Shown one piece after another: positions 40,601 to 53,297 of a stretch of DNA of 64,000 nucleotides. Under the pieces are notes generated by a model. It did not search any database. It was not told the DNA's origin and saw nothing but the letters and a program-made list of their open reading frames with translations. The stretch is from Brugia malayi (lineage: Eukaryota; Nematoda; Chromadorea; Rhabditida; Onchocercidae). The DNA lies in assembly GCF_000002995.4 (NCBI RefSeq), contig NW_025062477.1, positions 5,180,649-5,244,648 on the forward strand, in the 5' to 3' direction. Both the position numbers and the translations under genes were made by a program. The stretch's first letter is position 1. Each line of letters begins with the position of its first letter.

Positions 40601-43600
40601 AATCCTGTTGTCTAAAAACAAGAATGTTAAATGTATAAATCTACATTAGATAATTTTCAAAGTAATAAAATCAAACACTATCATCAGACTTGAAGCAATA
40701 AGTCAAAATAAAAAGAAAACTTCATAAAAGTCACTCTGCAACGTGGTATTACTAAATTAAAAAACAACAAAATTGTCATTCTAATAAGAATTTATTAAGC
40801 GAAATATGTTGAAAATTGCATTTAAAAAAAAAAATTTACGTTATACATATTATATGTTACAAAAAAAGTAACACTAATAATGTCATGAAAGAACACATTG
40901 TAGATGTTAAACATGAAATGTTTGATATAAAATTAAATGCTTTAAAACTTACTTTAACATAACAGTGAAAGTTTCGCCTAAACTTAATTTACGTCCGTTC
41001 AGTTCGGTAATTCCTTTAACATTTGCCATATAAGTTGAAGCAGAAATGATATTATTGAATGCGCGCTCAACTAATCGTATTCGTCGTGGTTCAATCTTAA
41101 ATCACATTTTTGAAATGATCAAAAATGCACGTGTTAACAAAAATAGATGATTATGAATTTTGATGCAACATACAATTCTTGTAATGCATAGTGATAAAAT
41201 AATAATTTTCTGAACCTTCATAAAAACAGAATATATTTACTTATAAAATATTAAAATGAAAAAAAAAAAGTAACATACTGCTTTGCCACTAGGATCATAT
41301 ACTGGACATTGGTCAAGGCAAACAGGAAGGCATCTAACTTCAAACTGCTTGCATAATGTCATCAACGGATTTCCAACTGAAACACATCAAATAAAGTTAT
41401 AGGAATGGAAAAAAAAGTTGTCTTCTAGATTTGCTATAGTTTGGTTCAATAGATTGTATAGATACTTTCCCAAATACTTATCTCATCGTTAAAGAAAAGT
41501 AACATTTGCCAAAATATATTAAAAGAAAGGAAATAATAACTTCGAATAATTTAAACATAATTAAGTGAATGAATGCAGGTCATAATTTTTTAGTGATTGA
41601 AAATAACAATTTTACGACTAAATACGATGAAGCTTTCTTGAAGAATCCAAATGTGGATAATAATATTAAATCATATGGAAGAATGAATCACTTCAACTCG
41701 ATAATAGCTATCAATAAAAAAATCAAAAGTTTTTACAACACTTCACATTTTCTTATTTTTAGGATTTCACTGTCTTTTATCAAACAGCAAGAGCAAACAT
41801 CACTTTCTCAGTTGGAAAAAAAAAAAATCTTTTTAAAAATTTTGATAAAATTGTTTCCGTTTCTTTACAAACATTTATTACAATGAAGATTCATTTGGTT
41901 GACAATTTATTGGTTAAAACTATGGATGTCATTTTAACATTTTTCATTTTTTAAATTGAATTATAAAGCACATACATGCTCCATAAATGTAGGATGCACC
42001 TAATTCCGCAACAATTTCCGTATTTGTGGTGCCAGTGAGTGGTTTAATATATGTTGATATACGACCACCAATTCGAGACTAAACAAAGATTTCCTTTGTT
42101 GCAATTTTAGGACATTATTATCTGTACATATCACTGAATTAGAATTAAATCAAAATAAGACAAAGAAACTAGAATAATCCAAATATTCTAACCTTTTCTA
42201 ATGAGATAAGGGGATATATTTTCTAGCTAAATTTTTAATTCAACAAATTCTTACATTAACTTAAGCCAACTATAATACTAATGTTAAAAAATTATTCCAA
42301 ATGTCGGAGTAGAAAAATCTTTAAATATGTAGTTCTGATAAGGAAAAAAGTGGAAGAGGTATTTTTATAACCATTGAATAAATAACCCACCCGAGCTTCC
42401 AAAATAATCGCATCTAAACCAAAGAATTTAAGTTGTCGCGCAGCAATGATACCAGCTATACCAGCACCAATTATTATTATCCGCCTTGGATGTATTTTCG
42501 GTGAAGCTGAAACAATGTTCAACTTGTAATTAGCAATTAAAGAACTAAAATATCTAATACACTTAAACTTTCTAATGAAAATACGGATCACAAATATTTT
42601 GTATGTTTGATACGGATAATGGGATAACATATTGAAATTTATTATAACCAAAAGAAATCGATTGGTAGCACATATATTATTTATCAACAAATATACATAA
42701 AAGAATATTAAGTTGATCAAACTATTCAAATGCATATAATCAATATATTTTGGCTAAAATATTTTTCAAAACTATTAAAAACTTTGAGATTCATCAATTT
42801 AAGCCACATACGAGATATGCGATTAAAGATGCCCACATTTACATAACCAAAACGTTGAAGGAATTCATAAATGCGACGAACAAACAATGGATCACCTAAA
42901 AAAAACTTATATTTTGAATTTTGGAATCGTTTTATTAGAAAAAAGGAATCACTTTATTAGAAAAAAAGAAATAAAAAAAAGGAATCGTTTTATTAAATGA
43001 AACAAATAATTTTGCTCAAAACCTGCCATATTAAACTGTACAGTAGCTTTTATATATTATAAATCTGAAATCTGAAGTTTTTATATATTATAAATTGAGT
43101 GCTTGTTAATATAAACAGATGGTAAGAACTTACTATCATATGGTGAGGATAATTCACTCATAAAATCTCGAAATGTAAGTTCTATTCGTGGATTTCGATG
43201 CCACATTTGTAACTGAAATATTTGCATAAGAAATTATTTGCCTTAAGTAAATGCAAAAAAGAAAAAAAAGAAAATTAAATATTTTCGAGAACTAAAAAGA
43301 TTTTGCAAACTTTGTCTTATTTTAAAATAATTAAGATATGAAGTTACCAATTTATTCCTCAAATATAGATATAAAGCGGTACTTCCACGACTCATTTTTA
43401 GCTCCGGAAAAGCATGCATTTCTTGTGCTGTTGGTCGATTAGGTAACAGACAAGATTTACTGGCAGCCAAATGTAAAGCTATAAAAGTGCAATATAAAAC
43501 GAAGGAATAAATTAAATAAACGGATTCGTTGGGAATAATTACTCTAAAATGTTTACTTTTGAAATACCATAGTGATGAAATTTTCAAATTACTTGAAACC

Positions 43601-43866
43601 GTGTAGCCATTTCTAATTATTCCTTTGTCAGAAAAATTCAATTATTAATAGAATAGTATGATTATGATTACAGGAATATAATTATCATGTAATACACTAT
43701 AATAATGATTTGTTTGATAATTACCGATATCATCGTCTTCCCACTGCATTATATCAATATTATCATAACTTGTTTCAAAATCATCCGTTTCATATCGGAT
43801 CAAATTTGTTGAATGACTTCGTAAATTACGTCGTATTTCATTCGAACTGGATGCTTCATCTGCCAT
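37644..43866 (-). CDS. LSD1/KDM1-like lysine demethylase, C-terminal half not found
   Basis: FAD-dependent histone lysine demethylase family, nuclear chromatin regulator. Minus exons: 43866-43725, 43478-43348, 43212-43134, 42895-42812, 42506-42391, 42078-41976, 41376-41279, 41095-40953, 40611-40521, 40257-40105, 39682-39609, 38065-37917. Start ATG 43866 follows AAAG and opens an acidic tail. A SWIRM domain follows (SCLLPNRPTAQEMHAFPEL), then the FAD Rossmann motif IIIIGAGIAGIIAARQL ending ILEAR and SRIGGR (about residues 153-187), then tower coiled-coil helices (about 250-400), then RILDFHIANLEYF and KYWNQ matching the human post-tower segment. About 454 residues are coded. The rest of the oxidase lobe, with the FAD-contact and catalytic lysine regions, is absent. 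A possible short last exon, 37675-37644 (DNHEEKICAK then stop), fits in phase but is not homologous. Truncated paralogue, remote exons or assembly error are all possible. Confidence 0.82.
42922..42998. repeat. Short intronic tandem repeat in LSD1-like gene
   Basis: GGAATCGTTTTATTA or GGAATCACTTTATTA occurs three times, separated by A-rich spacers, in the intron between the third and fourth coding exons. No function is apparent. Confidence 0.6.
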
Positions 43867-44715
43867 CTTTGCCCAGTGAATAAGTCATGTAAAACACTTA
43901 CTATAAAAGGCTAGTCTGAAGATTTCCACTCACTTATTTTCTGCAGTAAAATCCCTGTCAATTCTACTAACTCAGATATAGATAATAAATAGTTGATAAG
44001 TTGATTAGTTGCAAGATTTATACCTCATTTACAACCCTTAATTAGTAGAAAAAGGTATTACAGTTAATGAATGTTGTAATTGTTGCTTAGATAACAAGCA
44101 CATTCGAGAAAATGTTACATTTTCTTGGAGAAAAAATAACTTGTCCAGAATCTATAAAGAAAAAAAGCAAAAGAGAAAACAAATTCATGCAAATAACTTT
44201 ATTTGAGAATAAACAACTGACAACAAAACTTTATTGTGACCAAACAGTTAATGAATACACGGGTGCGATTAAAATGAAATGCTAGCTTACGCAGATGCAT
44301 CTAGAAATTTCGCTTTAATTGCTTGAAATGTTTTAAAATTTCCAATCAGTTTTGCGAATTACCACCGCATACATATTTATGTAAGAACAACTGACGTGAA
44401 CTATAAGTCAAGAAAGAATTTAACATTGTTTTTAAATAGTAATATTGAATGTAAATAAATGAAAGAAACATGAAATGCATGCACATTACATTAGAATTCA
44501 GGTACATGATAAGTGATTGGTAACTTTTCCTAACGCCTTCAAATCCAAAAAACCAGATTTTCCTAAGGATTATATACCTCGTACTTCAAAATAATCACTC
44601 TAGCTTTTTTAGATTAAGCAACAAAAACATTTGAACAGTAATCCCGAAAAAAAAAAAATTCATATAAAACAGAAACAAGAGAACTTGAGCGCAACTGGAA
44701 TAAAAACATTAATTT

Positions 44716-44831
44716 AAATTATATAAAATGATCGACATGATTATCGAATTCATCAGATAAATAATTGTCATACAAATTACATAAAATGGTCGGCATAATC
44801 GTCGTATTCATCAGATACATAATCGTCATAC
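44716..44831 (-). repeat. 58-bp tandem duplication over the eIF3J C-terminus
   Basis: Two adjacent 58-bp units. 44774-44831 codes the last residues of eIF3J and its stop (YDDYVSDEYDDYADHFM). 44716-44773, in the 3' untranslated region, is a diverged copy whose equivalent frame still reads YDNYLSDEFDNHVDHFI then TAA. I count nine substitutions and no indels; seven change the residue, which suits neutral drift. Confidence 0.9.
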
Positions 44832-46835
44832 AAATCTTTCTTCGCTTTAACTGAAGCTGTATTTGACTTACTGACGTTTCTTATCGTTGGTTTCGTTGCA
44901 CCCTTCCCTTTTGCCTTCTGAAATGATTTTTTCTTCTATGAATTATGTCAAATGAATACCTAATTCATCATTTCAAACAAGAAAAAAAAAAAAAAAAAAA
45001 AACGCGAGAAACCCCAGCAAACTGATATATGTAAGAAATTATCAGTACTAATAATTATAATTTATGAAATTCATATCAACACTGTCAGCTACTCACTCTG
45101 TCTCTGAGAATTCAATCATCTAAGCACAAGTTATATTGGTAATGTTTTCGTACTTAATTGAAAAAATGAATTCATTAAAGGAATAAAGTAGAAAATCCAT
45201 ACGAATTACGGAAAACCATCAATTTAAATACCTTCTCAACTGCTGTCTTTTCATCCGCTATAGTTTTTACAACCGTACTCAAAACCCTTGCTTTGCTCGC
45301 ATCCACTGAAAATTTTTAAGATTAGTTATTTAAAAAAAAAAAAAATTATTTAAAAAAATAGATAGAAATCTTGGTGAAAATATTAAATATAAAATATACT
45401 GTCACTGAATTCAGAATGCCCTTTTTGTATACATTTTTAGAACGGATAAAATTTACAAAAGTTCGAATTAGAAATATAATTCAAACAGAATCTACCAATT
45501 CATATGTCTTTTGAGAAGTATGTTAAATGGCCTTATGAATTGTCTTGATTGGTATATATCCTTAATCTACTGTTTCGTGGATTTTAGATCGTGTTATTTG
45601 TTATGTTTTATTAGCTAATAGAAACCTCTCCATTTTCTAAGCTTAAATTCCAAACAGCATTTTACATCCTATCCATCAGTTCAAAGTTAGTAAGAAACAA
45701 AGCACTGTTGATTTTATGAACACACCCAGAATCTTTATATTAAACTTACTGTGTGAAAGGACAACTTTGAGAAGTGAAACAAGCATCTCAGAAAAATGGG
45801 TAGCATTTGATCGTGCTAAAAGCATTTTTCCAATATTCTCACCAAATGTCCTAAATTCGTCCAAGGAAGTCAATTCCGAATAAGTTAATGTTTCATCCTC
45901 GTCAATACCTGGAAATTTTTATGAATAAAATTTTGCTATACGTTTTTTCATTTTTCAATCAAAATCTTTCGCTTTGTTTTAGTGTGAAAATTACCAGAAA
46001 CACTTGGGACAATTTGTATATTCAATTAAAATGCAAAAATGCAGCAAAGCACAAAGAAAAAAAAAAAGGATTACAACATAAAACAGATACAATTATGTAT
46101 GGGAAACTTAATATATCATAATAAAAATATAACAATTTAATACTATAAGAGTTACATAAATATGAAAAGCATACCAAATAAATCTTTTGCAAGCTTCAGA
46201 TCAGCTTTCCTCTGCAGCTGCTCCTTTTCCTTTCCACTCAATTCTCGATTGAGGTCGGCACTAAAGGTGTTCAGTGGACTGTCTGTCTTTTTCTTCGATT
46301 TCGATGGTACAGACTTGGTTGAATTAAGCGACTGAAAGAGATAATCTTATTTCATGTTTAAAAAAGAGGATCATCTCTCATACATATCGAGATGACGGCT
46401 AGTCATGGGAGTTTCGCCAAAAAACTGGACAAAAATAAGAAGAGTTTAGTCGAAAACTATTATTTTCTGGTTGTTTTACTTCTAGCATAGTCAGCCTGAA
46501 AATTAGATTTACAAAATTTTATTACATTTCCTTAGATTTATTTTTATAGAAACACTTACTTGATTCTGCTCTGACTTGTCGCCTATTTCTTCGTCTACTA
46601 TAATATGCTTCTTTTCATCTAGCTGTTTCACATCAACTTCGAAATCATCATCATCTATAATTAATATGAATAAACATTGTTCGACCTAAACTCTACATAC
46701 TATTTGTAAGCTATATTTGACGAAAAACATCAAAAGACAAAAAATTGAAGTTAACCTCGAAATCATTGTACATATGCTCCCACCCCACAAGTACAAAAAA
46801 AATACAAAAAAGCAAGACTTACCCCAATCACCCAT
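44777..46835 (-). CDS. eif-3.J: Translation initiation factor eIF3 subunit J
   Basis: Loosely bound eIF3 subunit (HCR1/eIF3j family) that helps eIF3 bind the 40S ribosome and acts in initiation and recycling; cytoplasmic. Minus exons: 46835-46823, 46654-46560, 46331-46175, 45908-45750, 45305-45232, 44917-44777, all in phase, giving 212 residues (human about 258). The N-terminus MGDWDDDDFEVD is the family's acidic Trp-containing opening. A Lys/Ser linker and the charged helix KEKEQLQRKADLKLAKDLFG follow. The core reads EFRTFGENIGKMLLARS, and the lysine-rich tail ends DEYDDYADHFM. The first coding exon is only 13 nt, but ATG, frame and donor GTAAGT are clear. It lies upstream of the LSD1-like gene on the same strand with a 0.9-kb gap, so shared transcription is possible. 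A diverged copy of the last codons lies just downstream. Confidence 0.93.
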
Positions 46836-48761
46836 TTTGCTTGCCAAACTGTTAAACGTTAGTAATTCTACTGCAGAAGCTCACTTATCACCTTCAATTA
46901 AGATCTATTAATAATGCTGATAAAATTCATTGACAACATCAACAATATCCGCGAAACACACAATTATTTATATCATTTCAACGACTTAGAATCTAACAAC
47001 TCCTTATTCTCTTTCCCTTTCTAACCATACCTGTCCGTGCAAAATTAGGCTTACAATAATACACATTGAAACACTGCACTATTAGTATTGGAATAATATC
47101 TCAGACGTCGTGAATCGCGCTAAAATTAAACAACATTTAAATTGAAATACTTCACATAAAAAAAAAAAAAAAAAAAAAAAACCTCTAAAAATGCTTTCGA
47201 AACTTTACAAGGTATATAAATCTGATAAAGAACAGAACCAAAACGAGAATAACAGAAATATTTATGTAAAAAATACTACCATAACAATTTATTGAAACAT
47301 TAATATATTTATTATAGAAATTTGTACGCTATACTGAATACATCTGGGACTAATGTAATCCTATATTTTACATATAAATTGTTGATTCATAACGTAATAA
47401 TAATGAAAACATTATATAAACATTGCTTGCGGCTAACTCGATATATCATTTTGCATTCTACAAATAAAATTTTACAAAAAAAACGTGAAGAAATTTCTAC
47501 AGAAAAAAAAAATGTGCAATAAGTATCAGAGGATATCAGACAATGTCAAATAATCTTTATTTCGATCGTTGGATATTGCACCCCTATTGTGCACAAATGA
47601 ATTCATGAATTGAATAACGCAGGTCACGATGCATGCAGTGCTTTAAAAGATCCTGGAGAAATTATAAATCCATTCAAAAGCACATTTAAGTAACTTACAA
47701 AAAGAGCTATAAAAAAAATAAATATATTATAGTTTGTTACAAAACACAAACAGACGTGGCTACAAACCTTTAAGTAAATTATCACATTTTCTAATAGTTT
47801 ATACAAATTTTGTTCAGGAAACGAGAAGGCTTCATCTCAATGCACACTCAAATTAGTCGCTTTTTCTCATAATAAATTGGCACATATCTTTATGAAATGC
47901 AGAATCATTGCGAAAGAACACTTAGAACTGCTGCAAAATTACTCAATGCAGTTTTGCAGCGTGAAAAAAAGAATGAAAATTTTCAAAACATTCAGTGATG
48001 AAAAATAATTATAACGTGGCAGTAAAAATAAAAAAAAACAAAGGAGAAAAATAAGTCAACGAGAGGATCACCGGATGGACTGAACAAAATGTCCATGCAA
48101 ACTATCGATTACCTAAATTTGATTAAAAATAAACTCAATATCATATCTGATAAGAAATCTTTGCACCTAAATGTAAAACCAGCCACACCAAGTGAATTGT
48201 TGGATTATCTGTTGGTTTTGGTAGATTTAAAAAATATTTTTACAAAAAACTATTTTAAAAAACCTGTGACAGTAATCTCCGAAAAGTTGTGATACGTAAT
48301 CAAAGGTTGACAAAAATTAGAAAGAAGCAGAAATGAGATTAAATTTTTGAAATTCAAATAAAGTCGCCCTAGAAACTGAACTGAAACTTGAATCTTTTAC
48401 ATTTATTATTTCTCCCATAAGATCCCATTTTAGCAGTCTTTTGCGAATATGTCATTACTGTTTGCTGATTCTACAACGTGATGAAAGCTTAAATGGACCC
48501 TGAAACATTCCCTGAAAGAAACTTGTGGCCAATAATCTCCGATCCATCTCCGTTTTAAATGAAGCTCAAAATTCGAATATTCAAGGAAAGTAAATTTGAA
48601 TATCTAAAAGAGACAAAAATGTAAAAGCAAACGAAACAAAAAAGAAAGTGAACAAATGATAAAAAGATCAGACCATTGAAACTGATGTTCGTGACAGCAA
48701 CATTCTGCATTCCCATAACTAGTTAAAATTCAATCCGACCATTTATTCTCTCATCCTTTAC
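46836..48761. other. Intergenic region between eIF3J and nuclear receptor gene
   Basis: About 1.9 kb that should hold the eIF3J promoter or trans-splice site and the nuclear receptor 3' untranslated region. It contains a long poly-A run near 47159-47181. Short open frames are present, but none has a recognisable domain or splice partner. One with less biased composition is listed separately. Confidence 0.65.
48089..48292 (+). CDS. Possible small ORF, 67 residues, unknown
   Basis: ATG to TGA on the + strand, product beginning MSMQTIDYLNLIKNKLN and containing KPATPSELLDYLLVLVDL. The composition is more protein-like than most open frames here, with an amphipathic helix-like middle. I do not recognise it. 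It lies antisense to the probable 3' untranslated region of the nuclear receptor gene. It has no clear splice signals and may be a chance frame. Confidence 0.15.
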   Translation: MSMQTIDYLNLIKNKLNIISDKKSLHLNVKPATPSELLDYLLVLVDLKNIFTKNYFKKPVTVISEKL

Positions 48762-51700
48762 TTATAAAATAGTCATCACGTGTTGTTGTGTATCGATATC
48801 TGGACATGTAGTGGCTGTTGTAGCTGAACGTAGGGCTGAACGTAACAATGGCCGCGTTGTCACCTCATCAGTAGGACTATCTAGAATAAATTCCGAAAGT
48901 AATGAATCCACTTCAGCGAAACCGAAAAATTTCGTTAAAGTCATATTTTCGATGAGTACTTGTGCCAGAGCTTTAAGAGCAGGTGCAAGTAGCAAAATAT
49001 TGCCATAACGTGTCGGTGCTTCTTCAGGCGTATGTGTCAAAATGTAACAATATAGAGCCTTAAGTATTCGATTACGAGCTTCACGCAATGCCTGAAAAGG
49101 AACTAATTTAATGCTTAGTTAATGGATGTGATACATTTCAATCATTTATCTTGATGTTTAGCTGATTCCCACCTTGATTAAATATTTTTGATATAACCTA
49201 CAATTTTAGGTTTGAACGGTCCCAATTATTTACAATCTTCGAATGAATTCCCATTTCTCAAGAGTTCAAAACCTCGACTACCTACCGACTGATGCCTCGA
49301 AAACACGCTTTCAGTATTGTATCGGAAAATTTTCTTACATCTCTACAGTCTTTATATCTACATTACTAATATATATTAATACAAATCTCTTTTTTTTTTT
49401 TGCAAAGTTCTATTGTAATTACAGCATTTTTTATTATAAATAACTGAACGTTTCACTATTATAGCAGAATCCTAATAAGACAACTAATTAACATTTATAC
49501 ATCCATATAATTATGTGAAAAAAGGATATACTTATTAAATTACAATATTTATGCTGAATTGCATTGTCTACTTTTTTTCCTTCCAAAAAAATTCTTGTAT
49601 TTATAATTATTTGAAATTGCGACTAATTATATTTAATGACCAATAAAGTGCTGTACTTCACCACTTATTTTACTGAACGTGAATAAATAAAACGACCGTT
49701 TGAGCTGGTACAGAAAGTCCTTTCGCCTCAGGATGAAGAAAAGCCAAAGCTTTTAGGCACACAAATTCCTCTTCTCTCATTTGCAAATGTCTCATTGGCC
49801 ATACTATTTCGTCCATTATACGTGGCATAATGTTGCTTGTTTTGAATGCCGATAAACCTATAAAAATGTTTCTATACTTCTAGAATTCATAAAAAATCAA
49901 AAAATCGTAAAATCCATTTTGTACATGCAAATCCAGTGCAGGACATGCATATCCAGACTCCATTAACCATGCATATATAATTTACTGGAACACTGATTAA
50001 TTAATGGTTCGTAGCAAAAACAAACCGCCAAATTTGATGCCCCCGTCGCAATTTACATCTGCATTATTGAAAAGGCAAGTGCCAGTCGCGTCTGGTGAAC
50101 GAAACGCCGGTAATAGAATCAAATGCTGAGGCGCATAGTTTTTAAGCAAAATAATTTTGTCATCGATAATCAAGCCCGGGAATGGTTCCAAACCTTTTGC
50201 CCAATCAACCTGGAACAAACAATCTGGAAATAATCATCCAGTTTTTCAAATGGCTTCAAAAATAGGGTGGTTGTTTGACTAATCAAAAGTGTGGTATGCA
50301 GTAAATGGCTGGAAATATTTTTAAGAAAACATCTCAAAAATATTTCCTAATATAGAAAAACAAGACAACATCGATCGATTCCTTATAACATGGATAGATA
50401 AATAAAACAATAGTTTAGGATGAAATAAACTAAAATCATGTTTTTCAATATCTATTGAAAATCTACTACTGAAATCTACTAAAAAATCTACTATATCTAC
50501 TGAAAAATTAACCGGTAACAATTTTATAATGGTTTTTGTGAGAAACTTTCTGCATTAAAATTGAAAAGCTTAATGATGGTTACACTAATATTTGAAATGA
50601 ATGAAGTTTGCAGAGAACGCTGTTTAAATAAAATAATTTCTGTAATCATTATTATGAACATAAAACACATAAACAGCCAATTAATCGTGCTTTCTTGTTT
50701 GTTTTTCTCCCACTTTTATATTGTTGCAAATATTTCATTATTAGGAGACTTTTTTTTAATCACGAAAACAAACCATTAATACCAACGTTGTTCTAGATAA
50801 TTCATTCAAATCTTCAGTTGAACACGATTTGTGTGACTGTGAAAAATCCGATGATGCACAACTACTTTCATTCAGACGATTACTGATTGCAAATGACGAA
50901 CTGATCACCAAATTTTGATGAGTCGTCATTTCCTGATTGGTTCTTGCCTCCATTTGCATTAATGTTTCGATAACATCCGGCTTCAAGGTGTCATTGATCA
51001 GACGACTATTGCAGAACGCTGTTTTGGAATTGTCGTTTTCCGTTCTACTGCTTTCGACTGTTCGTAATACTATTGGTTCACTGTGACGCTTAATGGGACC
51101 AATCGAATCGCGTTCAAACTGAATTGCTACAAAAGGACTTAATTTGGAATCTAGTTCACATTAAGATCTCAATGCATTAAACACTTAGTTATAATTTTAG
51201 CCAGAACAAATTCTTCCGTTAAAGCCTTGGATTGCACATTTTCTCATTACAAAACATCTTAAACTCATCACAATCCTTCTAAAAACCCATTTTCAGTTTA
51301 AAGCACAACATGTTTAAACAATTAATAACATCAAGTTGCCGAGTATCATTTGATGTCACCTTCGCGCTTCATCCCAACTCGTACACACTTCTGAAAACGA
51401 CAGTATCGACAAGCGCATCGGAAATTTTTGTTGATTGTGCACGCTTTGTTGAAACGACACGTGAATTTTTGGTTTTTGAGGATTGTTCGTCGGAAAAACC
51501 CCTTGAAAAACAATTTAATAGTATTCTTAACTAATATTCATTTCAATTAAGAAAACATATCTCACCAATCTTCTATCTTAAATAACTCTTCTTAGAAGAC
51601 TAATAATAGTAAAACTGATTTTCAATCCCTCATTCCCATCGATACTGGACGAAATATAGAAGGATCAAAACACCTCTGATATTAGAAAAAAATGTGTTGT

Positions 51701-52212
51701 GCCATACAATACAACGAAACGTTTGAGAAACAAGGAAACAACAAAGAATTCAGGAAAAAATTAAGGAAATAATAAAACTATACTTTGCATCCATTACATG
51801 AAAGCACTCCATAATGTGTTCCAGTTGATTTATCGCCACAAACAGCGCACGGTTCATTTAGCGTATCCACTGCAAGCACAAAAACAGTCTCAAAGAAAGC
51901 TATAACTTCCTCTTTTTAATAAAATAAAAATTACAAACTCTTATTTATCTAACAAAATAAATCCTCAACAAAACGATATAGAAAGCAAAGAAAACGCAAT
52001 AAAAATATTTAAAAAGTAATGAAAGAATAACATGCAGACCTAATCATTTATTAAAACATAAGTGATGACACAATTCAATAACTTCATGCAACACGGTGAA
52101 AGACACAAGAGGATGAAAATAAAAATTTTGACAATAAATAGCAGTTGAACTCCGTGCAAGTCCACTACAACTGATATTAAAATGACATTTTAAAACTTTA
52201 ACCGATATTCAT
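48762..52212 (-). CDS. HNF4-like nuclear hormone receptor
   Basis: Ligand-type transcription factor with a C4 zinc-finger DNA-binding domain and a nuclear receptor ligand-binding domain; nuclear. Firm minus exons: 51869-51784, 51501-51360, 51126-50783, 50209-50026, 49857-49697, 49091-48762 (TAA), about 415 residues. Finger 1 is [14 protein letters not shown] then CNGCKGFFRR; finger 2 has [13 protein letters not shown] and CRYCRFQKC, then MKREAIQFERD, as in HNF4. A Ser/Thr-rich hinge follows. The ligand domain has [39 protein letters not shown] and an AF-2-like DSLLSEFIL, all aligning with HNF4; nematodes have many HNF4-derived receptors, so I give no symbol. The P-box has Asn where HNF4 has Asp. 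The firm part starts mid-codon with TG. A possible first exon at 52212-52203 (ATG AAT ATC G, donor GTTAAA) fits the phase but is weak. Confidence 0.88.
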
Positions 52213-53176
52213 TCCAATCCCTGTCGGACGAACTTGGGAAATCCACAAAATCGAATGCTCAAATCAATGCTTCTGCTTGATTACTCATATTAGTTCCAGT
52301 CCCTCAATGTACGTAACTGCTGAATAAAATCTGAAAATTTGCTGCGTATTTAAAAACAGTAGAAAGAAATGAATTAAGTAAACATTTGATCCAATTAAAA
52401 AAATCTCTACTAGAAGCATAGAATGATGAGAAAAAAGACACCATAATGTATGGCTTCATTTCAAATATGAACAATTTTTTAAATCAAAAGCGTTGATAAT
52501 TGTTAGTGTTATGAATGTTAGAAAAATGTGAGAAGTGAAGAAAATTTGTAAATTTTAGCAATAAAAGTCAATGAATTTTAAAAATAAAATATGAAGATTC
52601 ATGAAATTCATCAACTTTTTCCTGATGAGAACTTCCACAAGTACATGAACTGGGATGTTTATGCCAAACCAATAAACTTCTGTTATATCACGGGAATATG
52701 TTATATCAAACTTAATTTTAAACTTACAATCAACTCATACCTCAAGAATTCAAATGAACATATCGAAATCTGAGATTTAACTCCACCTAATGGTGTCTGA
52801 GAAAACACGCAAAAATACGCTGAATTCCAAATGACGAAAAAGATAGAGCAAAAAATGAATAGTAAATTATAGAAACTGTCAAACAAAAGAAAAAAGAGGA
52901 CTGTTTCAATACAAAAAGAAAGGAAACATAAAATCTCAAATTCATAAATCGATCCCTGTCAAAGAACAGTGAGAAGAAGAAAAAAAGAAAAACCTCAGAT
53001 GAAAACCACGGAGTACCGACCAACCACCTCGTACCACCTTTCCCGAGAAGAATGAAACAATCACCACCAATAAGGTGGGTTTAATAATTTTCCATCCGAT
53101 ATACAACCTTTCCCCTATTTCTCTATTCCACACTGTTTCATCACTTCTCTCACACTCTAAACCTCTAACCTCATCA

Positions 53177-53226
53177 ACTTTATAAAGTGCACGTTTTCTT
53201 GGCTCAATAAAGAGGATTGGACCAAT
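53177..53226. promoter_or_regulatory. Palindromic TATA and CCAAT elements in the divergent promoter region
   Basis: ACTTTATAAAGT at 53177-53188 is a perfect palindrome containing TATAAA on both strands. ATTGGACCAAT at 53216-53226 carries CCAAT boxes in both orientations. The gap between them is about 28 bp. With CCAAT at higher coordinates than TATA, the order fits transcription on the minus strand, towards the nuclear receptor gene. Because both elements are symmetrical, activity towards the ABHD gene is also possible. The role is inferred from motif and position. Confidence 0.45.
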
Positions 53227-53297
53227 TAGATGTTTTGCTCTGTGTGAAGTTTCGAGGTTTGCGGTGGGACACAGCAGTACTAAGGCGATGTTTTTGA

